Counted from the first letter of the stretch, positions 1-5,450 are shown. The stretch is DNA of 5,450 nucleotides from an uncultured Collinsella sp. (GCA_900754385.1 CAAECP010000202.1:1-5450), one strand, 5' to 3'. The notes: a model not told the origin generated them from the letters alone. A program made the numbers and translations.

Positions 1-493
1 AGCCCTCGAGATAGTTGAGCGCCGACGCCTTCTCCTGAGAGTAGTCCTCTGCGAGTCGCGTAGCATCGTCGCAAATGCCAAAGAATTCCTCGCTCATGGA
101 GATGATGTCGGTGTTCTCGTAGCCGACTTCGCGCACACGGATGATCTCGGTGCAAAGCTCATCAAAATAATTTGCAAGCTCGGTCATTTTTGCCTGATAC
201 TCATCGTCGTCGAGACGGACGAGGTTGAGGTCGTCACTTCCGTAACGCAAACCGTTGATGTATGAATCCACGGCTTTGAGCAGGTCATCTTGAGGCTGGC
301 CCGCATCCTCGAGCTTAACGATTCGCTGCGTGGTACCGCGCACCAGACCGGCGTAGTTGACCACACGCGCCGTGCCCTGGATATCGGAGACGAGCAGCAT
401 AACATTGATGAAGAAGAAGATGAGAACTGCCGTGAGCACCATCATGAGCAGGCGCACCGCCTGGCCGGCCTTCTTGGCGACAGAAGTATTCAC
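1..493 (-). CDS. Membrane-anchored sensor protein, N-terminal part (cut by window edge)
   Basis: Seen: 164 codons without a stop, beginning at a GTG (491-493) and running off the window. The GTG is preceded by AGGGGAG seven bases upstream; a GTG two codons earlier runs straight into TGA, so this start is well placed. Residues 1-12 are polar and basic (AKK at 6-8), residues 13-35 form one strongly hydrophobic membrane helix, and residues 36-164 are a mostly hydrophilic, helical, acidic region. The motif NYAGLVRGTTQRIVKLE at 46-62 resembles, from memory, extracytoplasmic sensor regions placed ahead of histidine kinase, GGDEF/EAL or chemoreceptor modules in Firmicutes and Coriobacteriia. Inference: a second membrane helix and a cytoplasmic signalling domain lie beyond the edge; which output domain it is cannot be told. 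It is transcribed in the same direction as the efflux operon but separated from it by 533 bp and a terminator-like hairpin, so it is probably an independent unit. Ligand unknown. Confidence 0.8.
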   Translation of the reverse strand, partial: MNTSVAKKAGQAVRLLMMVLTAVLIFFFINVMLLVSDIQGTARVVNYAGLVRGTTQRIVKLEDAGQPQDDLLKAVDSYINGLRYGSDDLNLVRLDDDEYQAKMTELANYFDELCTEIIRVREVGYENTDIISMSEEFFGICDDATRLAEDYSQEKASALNYLEG

Positions 494-500
494 AAGTTCA

Positions 501-507
501 CTCCCCT
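501..507 (-). promoter_or_regulatory. Ribosome binding site that fixes the GTG start of the sensor gene
   Basis: On the minus strand the bases read AGGGGAG, with seven bases between this and the GTG at 491-493. No ATG in the same frame is comparably placed, so this site is the main reason for choosing GTG as the start. Confidence 0.75.
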
Positions 508-559
508 AAATGACAAAAGAACAGGTAGCACGCAGTGTGCTGAAATTCATGGGTGGTTA

Positions 560-587
560 ACTCTACCATATGGGCCAGCAGCCTCAA
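560..587 (-). promoter_or_regulatory. Weak candidate promoter for the sensor gene
   Basis: On the minus strand TTGAGG (582-587) and TAGAGT (560-565) are separated by 16 bases, each matching four of six sigma-70 consensus positions. It would give a leader of roughly 60 bases ahead of the GTG. The match is poor enough to arise by chance; the main argument is location, because the gene needs a promoter somewhere between the terminator-like hairpin and its start. Confidence 0.25.
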
Positions 588-683
588 ACTGCAGCAGACG
601 CTCGTCCAAATTGGCGTGACGCTTGTCTTGTTGTTCTTGACCTGGCCGCGCTATCGGGCATGCTTCTGGTCTTGGATCACCAT

Positions 684-869
684 GGGAAAGCTCATCCCGT
701 TTTGTGCGTCTAGAGTGGGATGCGGCTTCCCAAAGGTGCCGTTAGGGGAAACCACATCCCGGTTTATGCCCTTGAAATGGGATGCCGTTTCCCGGAGGGG
801 GCCCAGCGGGAAACGGCATCCCATTTTGGGCCCGAAAAGTGGGATACGGTTTCCGGTCGGCATGAATAA
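684..869. repeat. Three 62-bp tandem units, each with an inverted pair of a 15-bp core
   Basis: Six copies of a 15-bp core, consensus GGGAAACCGCATCCC, lie at 684-698, 717-731, 746-760, 779-793, 808-822 and 841-855 and strictly alternate in orientation. Centre-to-centre distances are 33, 29, 33, 29 and 33, so the array is three direct units of exactly 62 bp (684-745, 746-807, 808-869). The units have diverged: the cores and the CCC-N-TTT flank on the outer side of the core are best kept, the spacers least. Copies 4 and 5 are perfect reverse complements; copy 6 lacks the last C. The array is intergenic, with no convincing reading frame through it. It resembles the layout of bacterial REP/BIME-type intergenic palindromes, but I do not recognise the family, and its function is unknown. 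Confidence 0.85.
775..826. repeat. Perfect 20-bp inverted repeat within the repeat array
   Basis: Positions 775-794 pair exactly with 807-826, leaving a 12-base G/C-rich loop (795-806). It comprises core copies 4 and 5 plus A/T flanks. As RNA or single-stranded DNA it would form a very stable hairpin. Neither side carries a clean run of U, so I do not call it a terminator, though it could block exonucleases or add to termination. Confidence 0.8.
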
Positions 870-906
870 AGCCTCCGCAGCTCGTGTGGCTGCGGAGGCT
901 TTATTC
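864..906 (-). terminator. Strong symmetric hairpin, probable bidirectional terminator of the efflux operon
   Basis: Positions 864-880 and 890-906 are perfect reverse complements (17 bp); an extra C-G pair (881/889) tightens the loop. The stem core is GCCTCCGCAG, and the stem ends in AAT/ATT-rich flanks so that the transcript from either strand ends in GCTTTATT. It lies about 120 bases beyond the stop of the last operon gene and upstream of the sensor gene. The T-run is short and interrupted by an A, so strength is inferred from the stem. No plus-strand gene in the window needs it, so its main client is the minus-strand operon. Confidence 0.75.
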
Positions 907-933
907 GTTGCGGCGCATTGTGTTTGGGTCGTT

Positions 934-1015
934 GAGATGAGTCGATTTGCCCCGAAAGAGGAGGGCATTGACCTTAGGGTCATGCCCGACAAATGAGCGG
1001 CAAATCGGCCATCTC
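934..1015 (-). other. Branched stem-loop just after the last operon gene
   Basis: An outer stem pairs 934-939 with 1010-1015 and, after a small internal loop, 943-951 with 999-1007 (nine perfect pairs). Inside it a second hairpin pairs 963-967 with 983-987 and 969-973 with 978-982, with one bulged T at 968 and a four-base loop. It begins about 12 bases after the stop codon in the 3' untranslated part of the operon transcript and is not followed by a T-run, so it is not a standard terminator. It could protect the mRNA 3' end, or be an old mobile repeat. Pairing is seen; function is not. Confidence 0.5.
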
Positions 1016-1026
1016 GGCGGGCCGAA

Positions 1027-2946
1027 CTACTCCAGCTCAAACGCTCCGGTATAGAGCTGATAGTAGTATCCGCGCTTGGCGATCAGCTCGTCGTGGTTAC
1101 CGCGCTCGATAATGCGGCCATGGTCCAGACAGATGATCGCGTCGGAGTTGCGCACGGTGGACAGGCGGTGCGCGATGACAAACGTCGTGCGGCCCTCCAT
1201 GAGCTTATCCATGCCTGCCTGCACGATGGCCTCGGTGCGGGTGTCGATGGAGCTCGTGGCCTCGTCCAGAATCATTGCCGGCGGATCGGCGACGGCAGCG
1301 CGTGCGATCGAAATCAGCTGGCGCTGGCCCTGCGACAGCTGTGCTCCGTTGCCGGTGAGCATCGTGTCGTAGCCGTCGGGCAGGCGGGTGATAAAGTCGT
1401 CCGCGCCGGCGAGCTTTGCTGCCGCGATGCACTCCTCGTCGGTGGCATCCAGATTGCCGTAGCGGATGTTATCCATCACGGTGCCGGTGAACAGGTTTAC
1501 GTCCTGCAGCACCACGCCCAGCGAGCGGCGCAGGTCTGCCTTGCGGATCTTGTTGACGTTGATGCCGTCGTAGCGAATCTTGCCGTCGGCGATGTCATAG
1601 AAGCGGTTGATGAGGTTGGTGATGGTCGTCTTACCGGCACCGGTGGCGCCGACAAACGCGACCTTCTGGCCCGGCTTGGCAAACACGGACACGCCGTGCA
1701 GCACCTCGTGGTCGGGCGTGTAGCCAAAGTCGACGTTGTCCATGACCAGGTCGCCACGCAGCGGCACGTACTCGATCTCGCCGGTTGCGCGGTGCGGATG
1801 TTTCCACGCCCACATGCCAGTGTGGTGGTCGGCCTCCTCGAGCTGCCAGGTATCGGGGTTCACCTGAGCGTTGACAAGCGTCACATAGCCTTCGTCGGCT
1901 TCGGGCTCCTCGTCGATGAGCTCAAAGATACGGTCGGCGCCGGCGAGGCCCATGACCACGGCGTTGATCTGCTGCGAGATCTGGCCGATCTGTCCGCAGA
2001 ACTGCTTGGTCATGTTGAGGAACGGCACCACGACGGCGATGGACAGCGCCATGCCCGAGATGCTCAGGTTGGGCACGCCCAGCGCTAGGAAAATGCCGCC
2101 GGCCAGTGCGACCAGCACGTAGAGCAGGTTGCCCAGGTTCATAAGGATGGGCATGAGGATGTTGGCGTACATGTTGGCCTTCTGCGAGACCTCGAAGAGC
2201 TTTTCGTTGCGCTCGTCAAAATCGGCTTCGGCGGCAGACTCGTGGCAGAATGCCTTGACGACCTTCTGGCCGTTCATGACTTCCTCGATATGGCCCTCGA
2301 CAACGCCGAGCTCGGTCTGCTGCGCAATAAAGAAGCACGCGGAGTTGGAGCCGAGCAGCTTGGTCATAAAGGTCATAAAGGCGACGCCGGCAATAATGAC
2401 CAAGCACATCCACACGCTGTAGTACAGCATGATAAAGAACACCGTGACGATGACGATGACCGTCATGAGCAGGTTGGGCAGCGACTGGCTGATCATCTGG
2501 CGCAGCGTGTCGATGTCATTGGTGTAGTGGCTCATGATGTCGCCGCGCTGGTGCGTGTCGAAGTAGCGGATCGGCAGGTCCTGCATGCGGTTGAACATCT
2601 TCTCGCGCAGCTTCTCCAGCGAGCCCTGCGTGACGATGGCCATGGCGCGGTTCCAGAAGAGCGAGGACAGGATGCCGATGCCGTAGATGCAGGCGAGGGT
2701 GGTCACGAGCTGTGCGATCTTGGGCTGTGCAGCTTCCCAATCGCCCGACTGCCACGATTCGCTAATAATCTGCAGGGCGCTCTGAAGGAAGGTCGCGCCG
2801 ATGGAGTTGATGATGGCGCAGAGCACCACGCCGGCGACGACGAGGGGCAAAAGCACGGGGTAAAAGCCAAAGAGCGTCTTGATGAGGCGCGACATGGTGC
2901 CGCCCTTGCGGTTGAGCGCGCGCTCGGCGGTCGTTGCCTTACTCAT
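1027..2946 (-). CDS. ABC exporter half-transporter, canonical ATPase site subunit
   Basis: A 639-residue fused membrane-ATPase half-transporter of the type I exporter fold, probably one half of a heterodimeric multidrug or peptide efflux pump in the cytoplasmic membrane. Six membrane helices fall near residues 29-55, 79-98, 158-178, 180-200, 262-285 and 295-315; coupling-loop motif EEVMNGQKVVKAF is at 221-233. The ATPase shows the A-loop Tyr409, Walker A GATGAGKT at 433-440 (Lys439), Q-loop Gln481, signature LSQGQ at 537-541 (altered from LSGGQ), Walker B ending in Asp561-Glu562, D-loop 565-568 and switch His593. Catalytic Glu and His are intact, so this subunit supplies the hydrolytic Walker side, while its signature belongs to the partner's degenerate site. 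Between membrane and ATPase domains (about 350-397) is an extra segment rich in Trp and His, also present in related Firmicutes exporters as I recall. The ATG overlaps the upstream stop by eight bases and has AGGAGG eight bases before it (2955-2960); Met18 is a weaker alternative start. Cargo unknown. Confidence 0.95.
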   Translation of the reverse strand: MSKATTAERALNRKGGTMSRLIKTLFGFYPVLLPLVVAGVVLCAIINSIGATFLQSALQIISESWQSGDWEAAQPKIAQLVTTLACIYGIGILSSLFWNRAMAIVTQGSLEKLREKMFNRMQDLPIRYFDTHQRGDIMSHYTNDIDTLRQMISQSLPNLLMTVIVIVTVFFIMLYYSVWMCLVIIAGVAFMTFMTKLLGSNSACFFIAQQTELGVVEGHIEEVMNGQKVVKAFCHESAAEADFDERNEKLFEVSQKANMYANILMPILMNLGNLLYVLVALAGGIFLALGVPNLSISGMALSIAVVVPFLNMTKQFCGQIGQISQQINAVVMGLAGADRIFELIDEEPEADEGYVTLVNAQVNPDTWQLEEADHHTGMWAWKHPHRATGEIEYVPLRGDLVMDNVDFGYTPDHEVLHGVSVFAKPGQKVAFVGATGAGKTTITNLINRFYDIADGKIRYDGINVNKIRKADLRRSLGVVLQDVNLFTGTVMDNIRYGNLDATDEECIAAAKLAGADDFITRLPDGYDTMLTGNGAQLSQGQRQLISIARAAVADPPAMILDEATSSIDTRTEAIVQAGMDKLMEGRTTFVIAHRLSTVRNSDAIICLDHGRIIERGNHDELIAKRGYYYQLYTGAFELE

Positions 2947-4753
2947 GTGCCTCGCCTCCTTCCTGGGTCTGAGCTTGCGTTACGGATGCCTCGGTGTCGG
3001 CCTCGACGGCCTCTTCGCCCTCGGCAGACATCTTGTTCTGCGAGGTAAAGGTCTCGCGGTAGATCTCGCTCGTCTTGAGCAGCTCGTCGTGGTTACCGAT
3101 CTGCGCGATGCGGCCGCCCTCCATGACGATGATGCGGTCTGCGTCCTGCACGGAGCTAATGCGCTGGGCGATGATGAGCTTGGTCGTGTTGGGCAGATAG
3201 CTTGCCAGCCCTGCGCGAATCTTGGCGTCGGTCTTGGTGTCGACGGCGCTCGTGGAGTCGTCCAGGATCAAGATCTTGGGGCGACGCAGCAGGGCACGCG
3301 CAATGCACAGGCGCTGCTTCTGACCGCCGGAAACATTGGAGCCGCCCTGTTCGATCCAGGTGTCATAGCCCTTGGGGAAGCCGTCGACAAACTCGTCGGC
3401 GCAGGCCAGATGCGCGGCCTCGCGGACCTCTTCGTCGGTGGCGTTCGGGTCGCCCCAACGCAGGTTCTCGGCAATCGTGCCGCTAAACAGCACGTTTTTC
3501 TGCAGCACCATGGCCACCTGGTGGCGCAGGGCGTCCAAGTCGTAGTCGCGTACATCCACGCCGCCCACGCGCACGGTACCCTCGGTGGCGTCGTACAGGC
3601 GGGCGATGAGGTTTACAAGCGTGGACTTGGCCGAGCCGGTGCCGCCGATGATGCCGATGGTCTCACCACTCTTAATGTGCAGGTCGATATCGTCGAGCGC
3701 CTGGCGCTTCGCATGCGCGGAATACTTAAAGCTCACGTGGTCAAAGTCGATGGAGCCATCGGCGACCTCGAGCACGGGCTCGGCGGGATCGGCGATCGTG
3801 GGCTCGGCGGCCAGCACCTCGGTGATGCGGTGCGCCGATTCGTCGGCCATGGTCACCATGACAAAGATCATCGATAGCTGCATCAGGCTCATGAGGATTT
3901 GGAAGCCATAGGTAAAGATCGAGGAGAGCTGGCCCACGTCGAACAGCGTGCCCTGGCTCGTGATGATGAGCTTGGAGCCCAGGTAGATGATGACGACAAA
4001 CGCGCCGTTGACGCAGATGTTCATCATGGGGTTGTTAAAGGCAAGCAGCTTCTCGGCGCGGGTGAAGTCCATCTGGACGTCGCGCGCAGCGGTCGCGAAC
4101 TTCTCCTTCTCAAAGTCTTCGCGCACATAGCTCTTAACTACGCGCATGCCGGTGACGTTTTCCTCGACGGACTCGTTAAGGGCGTCGTACTTGTGGAACA
4201 CGCGCGAGAAGATGGGACGCACCTTAAAGATGATAAAGAACAGTCCAAAGCCCAGCAGCGGAATGATGACCAGGTAGACCATGGCGACGCTGCCGCCCAT
4301 GATAAATGCCATGGTAAAGGCGAAGATCAATACCAGCGGCGCGCGCACGGCGATACGGATGATCATCATAAAGGCCTGCTGCACGTTGTTGATATCGGTG
4401 GTCAGGCGCGTGACGAGCGAGGAGCTCGAGAACTCATCGATGTTGGCAAAGCTGAACGTCTGGATCTTGTAGAACAGGTCGTGACGCAGGTTCTTAGCGA
4501 AGCCGCAACTCGCATGGCTGCAGGTGACGCCGGCAGCGGCGCCAAAAGCAAGCGACGTCAGCGCGATGAGCACCAAAAAGCCCGCGGTGGGAAGCATCTC
4601 GGCTACGGTGGTGCCATCTTTGATGGCGTCGATCAGGTTGGCGGTGATAAATGGAATCAGCATCTCGCAGAGCACCTCGCCAAGCACGAGCAACGGCGTG
4701 GCAACGGTGACTTTTATATAGTCGCGGATGCTGCCCATGAGGGTTTTAATCAT
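2939..4753 (-). CDS. ABC exporter half-transporter, degenerate ATPase site subunit
   Basis: A 604-residue half-transporter, partner of the next gene. Six membrane helices lie near 14-40, 52-74, 133-152, 154-178, 242-265 and 275-302, with coupling-loop motif VEENVTGMRVVKSYVRE at 196-212. The ATPase domain has Walker A GGTGSAKST at 370-378 (Ala375 where Gly is usual before Lys376), Q-loop Gln418, a good signature VSGGQ at 474-478, Walker B ending in Asp498-Asp499 so that the catalytic Glu is Asp, and Gln530 in place of the switch His. In heterodimeric exporters (TM287/288, BmrCD, LmrCD) these Glu-to-Asp and His-to-Gln changes mark the nucleotide site that binds but barely hydrolyses ATP; its intact signature completes the partner's active site. 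The C-terminal 30 residues (from about 575) are an acidic, Glu/Gln/Ala-rich, probably disordered tail. The start overlaps the regulator's stop by eight bases (ATGATTAA), with GGGAGG six bases upstream (4760-4765). Substrate unknown; drug efflux is the likely role. Confidence 0.95.
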   Translation of the reverse strand: MIKTLMGSIRDYIKVTVATPLLVLGEVLCEMLIPFITANLIDAIKDGTTVAEMLPTAGFLVLIALTSLAFGAAAGVTCSHASCGFAKNLRHDLFYKIQTFSFANIDEFSSSSLVTRLTTDINNVQQAFMMIIRIAVRAPLVLIFAFTMAFIMGGSVAMVYLVIIPLLGFGLFFIIFKVRPIFSRVFHKYDALNESVEENVTGMRVVKSYVREDFEKEKFATAARDVQMDFTRAEKLLAFNNPMMNICVNGAFVVIIYLGSKLIITSQGTLFDVGQLSSIFTYGFQILMSLMQLSMIFVMVTMADESAHRITEVLAAEPTIADPAEPVLEVADGSIDFDHVSFKYSAHAKRQALDDIDLHIKSGETIGIIGGTGSAKSTLVNLIARLYDATEGTVRVGGVDVRDYDLDALRHQVAMVLQKNVLFSGTIAENLRWGDPNATDEEVREAAHLACADEFVDGFPKGYDTWIEQGGSNVSGGQKQRLCIARALLRRPKILILDDSTSAVDTKTDAKIRAGLASYLPNTTKLIIAQRISSVQDADRIIVMEGGRIAQIGNHDELLKTSEIYRETFTSQNKMSAEGEEAVEADTEASVTQAQTQEGGEAHE

Positions 4754-5252
4754 CCAGTTCCTCCCAGGTTACACGGATTTTCTCGAGCATTTCGGCGAGC
4801 TGCTCGCGCTCGTCGTGGGTGAGGGCACCAAAGGCCTGCTCTCTAAAGCGAATGCGGGCTGCCTGGTCGATGCGGGCGTTTTCCCGGCCGGTTTCGGTCA
4901 GGCGAATGGTGAGCTGCCGTCGATCCTTGGGGTTACGGCTGCGCTCGATGAGGCCGTTGAGCTCGAGTTTGGACAGGATCTCGGAAAGCGACCCTGGCTT
5001 GAGGTCAAAGTGCATGCCGAGTTCCTGCTGCGACATCTCGCCGCCGGGTTGCTTGGCCAGCAGGCAGATGATGGGCGCCTTGCCGGACACGCCTCCGCCA
5101 TGAAAATGCATGTAATGGCCGCAAAACCCAAGCCCATTGAGGATTCGCTTGGCAAGCTTGTCTTCTGAGCTAACCGCTTCGGGTGCATCCGTCGGCTGTG
5201 ACGGGTCGCCGCCGGGCTCGTGCGAACAAAGGTTAAGAGGTTCATCGCACAT
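4746..5252 (-). CDS. MarR-family winged-helix transcriptional regulator
   Basis: A 168-residue MarR-type regulator, expected to bind DNA as a dimer and to repress its own operon until a ligand releases it. Residues 73-101 (MSQQELG through LSKLELNG) form the helix-turn-helix, with the recognition helix around KPGSLSEILSKL at 85-96, and NPKDRRQLTIRLTE at 107-120 is the wing with its typical D-R-R. Flanking helices (about 33-45 and 122-165) would make the dimer interface. The first 30 residues are an acidic, Pro-rich extension with Cys2 and Cys9, making it longer than the usual 140-150. Residues 43-51 (FCGHYMHFH) gather one Cys and three His, a possible ligand or metal site, though similar His-rich stretches occur in related regulators next to ABC pairs. 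The ATG has an in-frame TAA two codons upstream, ruling out an earlier start. It is first in the operon, upstream of two efflux genes, which supports control of that pump. Effector unknown. Confidence 0.92.
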   Translation of the reverse strand: MCDEPLNLCSHEPGGDPSQPTDAPEAVSSEDKLAKRILNGLGFCGHYMHFHGGGVSGKAPIICLLAKQPGGEMSQQELGMHFDLKPGSLSEILSKLELNGLIERSRNPKDRRQLTIRLTETGRENARIDQAARIRFREQAFGALTHDEREQLAEMLEKIRVTWEELDD

Positions 5253-5264
5253 GAATTAGTGTTG

Positions 5265-5270
5265 CTCCTT
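5265..5270 (-). promoter_or_regulatory. Ribosome binding site of the regulator gene, unusually far from its start
   Basis: AAGGAG on the minus strand lies 12 bases from the ATG at 5250-5252, longer than the 6-8 bases seen at the other three genes here. No alternative in-frame start sits closer, so translation of the regulator may be weaker than that of the transporters. Confidence 0.6.
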
Positions 5271-5273
5271 TCT

Positions 5274-5309
5274 TTAGTTAGGTAGTGGAATTGTTTTGTG
5301 CCTAACCAA
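5274..5309. promoter_or_regulatory. Candidate MarR operator, imperfect inverted repeat
   Basis: TTAGTTAGG (5274-5282) and CCTAACCAA (5301-5309) are reverse complements at eight of nine positions, separated by 18 bases. The right arm overlaps the last bases of the predicted -10 and the predicted start point, and the left arm lies in the leader. Binding there would block transcription, as expected for autoregulation by the downstream MarR protein. The centre-to-centre distance of 27 bp is wider than the compact 16-20 bp palindromes usual for MarR proteins, so it may be two half-sites, or an RNA stem instead. Confidence 0.45.
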
Positions 5310-5336
5310 TCTAGGAGCATGAGAAATGAATGTCAA
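5308..5336 (-). promoter_or_regulatory. Sigma-70-type promoter of the regulator-exporter operon
   Basis: On the minus strand TTGACA (5331-5336, perfect -35) is followed by exactly 17 bases and TAGATT (5308-5313, four of six matches to the -10). Predicted transcription start is near 5301, giving a leader of about 49 bases before the regulator's ATG. Position, spacing and the overlapping inverted repeat support it as the single promoter for all three genes; no other promoter is evident at the two overlapping junctions. Confidence 0.7.
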
Positions 5337-5351
5337 GGTACCAAAGTAGTT

Positions 5352-5379
5352 GTTGCGCGGTTTTACCAAACCGCGCAAC
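5352..5379. repeat. Perfect 12-bp hairpin upstream of the operon promoter
   Basis: GTTGCGCGGTTT (5352-5363) and AAACCGCGCAAC (5368-5379) pair perfectly around the four-base loop TACC. It ends 15 bases upstream of the -35 box. Neither strand shows a following T-run, so it is at best a weak terminator for an upstream minus-strand gene outside the window. It could also be the end of a dispersed intergenic repeat. Confidence 0.55.
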
Positions 5380-5450
5380 GGCTCGACGCTGCGCGGGCCG
5401 CATTTGGACAATCTGACGTTCAACTTCAAGGGCGCGACCAGAAGGTCAGC
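5380..5450. other. Unassigned sequence at the right edge
   Basis: Frames stay open through this stretch on both strands, but none has a credible start, ribosome binding site or recognisable product. GACC-AGAA-GGTC near the end (about 5437-5448) is a short palindrome that may belong to a larger structure beyond the edge. I cannot tell whether this is intergenic sequence or the tail of a neighbouring gene. Confidence 0.3.

Noticed and set aside
551..680. Minus-strand frame ending in DKRHANLDERLLQFEAAG and a TGA at 551-553, resembling a protein C-terminus
   Set aside because: The composition looks protein-like, but I find no start or family, and upstream the frame passes into the repeat array. 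It could be a gene remnant, but the evidence is too thin to annotate.
775..826. Insertion sequence or MITE ends
   Set aside because: The perfect inverted repeat is internal to a tandem array, there is no transposase, and I could find no flanking target-site duplication.
684..869. CRISPR array
   Set aside because: Repeats alternate in orientation and the intervening segments are diverged copies of one another rather than unique spacers of constant length; no cas genes are present.
651..1040. Minus-strand frame of 129 codons across the intergenic region
   Set aside because: It runs through the terminator-like hairpin and the 62-bp repeat array, so its protein is a translation of repeats. Its start lies inside the end of the exporter gene without a convincing ribosome binding site. 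The plus-strand frame at 553-996 is rejected likewise.
1093..2088. Long plus-strand open frame of 331 codons opposite the second exporter gene
   Set aside because: It is antisense to a clear ABC gene and its translation is a low-complexity mix of Val, Asp, His, Gly and Ala typical of the reverse of high-G+C coding DNA. No ribosome binding site or domain is visible.
2879..3877. Long plus-strand open frame of 332 codons opposite the exporter genes
   Set aside because: It is the mirror of conserved ATPase motifs on the minus strand, with no recognisable domain of its own. The neighbouring frames at 2242-3048 and 3899-4822 are rejected for the same reason.
5319..5450. Plus-strand frame starting with ATG at 5319, open to the window end
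   Set aside because: The GGAG before it is only one base from the ATG, the frame covers the operon's -35 box and the perfect hairpin, and the peptide is unrecognised. Chance openness over 44 codons is likely in this base composition.

Overview
The window comes from a high-G+C bacterium and reads as ordinary chromosomal DNA, with every supported gene on the minus strand. GTG start use, strong AGGAGG-type ribosome binding sites, the MarR plus paired-ABC-exporter layout and the protein style fit an actinobacterium of the Coriobacteriia, with a Collinsella-like species the best guess. That assignment is an impression from sequence style, since the window holds no marker gene.

Reading along the minus strand (right to left): positions 5450-5337 hold no gene I can support, only a strong 12-bp hairpin (5352-5379). 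A sigma-70-type promoter (TTGACA, 17-bp spacer, TAGATT; 5308-5336) then drives a three-gene operon: a MarR-family regulator (4746-5252), an ABC exporter half-transporter with a degenerate ATPase site (2939-4753), and a second half-transporter with the canonical catalytic site (1027-2946). Both gene junctions are 8-nt overlaps, so the three are very probably co-transcribed and translationally coupled. An imperfect inverted repeat covering the -10 and start-point region is a candidate operator for the regulator.

After the operon comes a 533-bp intergenic stretch (494-1026). It contains a branched stem-loop (934-1015), a strong symmetric terminator-like hairpin (864-906), and an array of three diverged 62-bp tandem units (684-869). 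Each unit carries one inverted pair of a 15-bp core, GGGAAACCGCATCCC. Then comes a weak candidate promoter (560-587) and the beginning of a membrane sensor protein (493 down to the window edge). That gene starts at GTG and is cut off after 164 codons, before its output domain.

Functionally, the operon looks like a repressor-controlled efflux module. The two half-transporters complement each other: one supplies Walker B Glu and switch His, the other supplies the good signature motif. They should therefore form a heterodimer with one working and one degenerate ATP site, as in the TM287/288, BmrCD and LmrCD type of exporter. The cargo cannot be read from sequence. I see no clear new biological system. 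The least explained element is the 62-bp palindromic repeat array.
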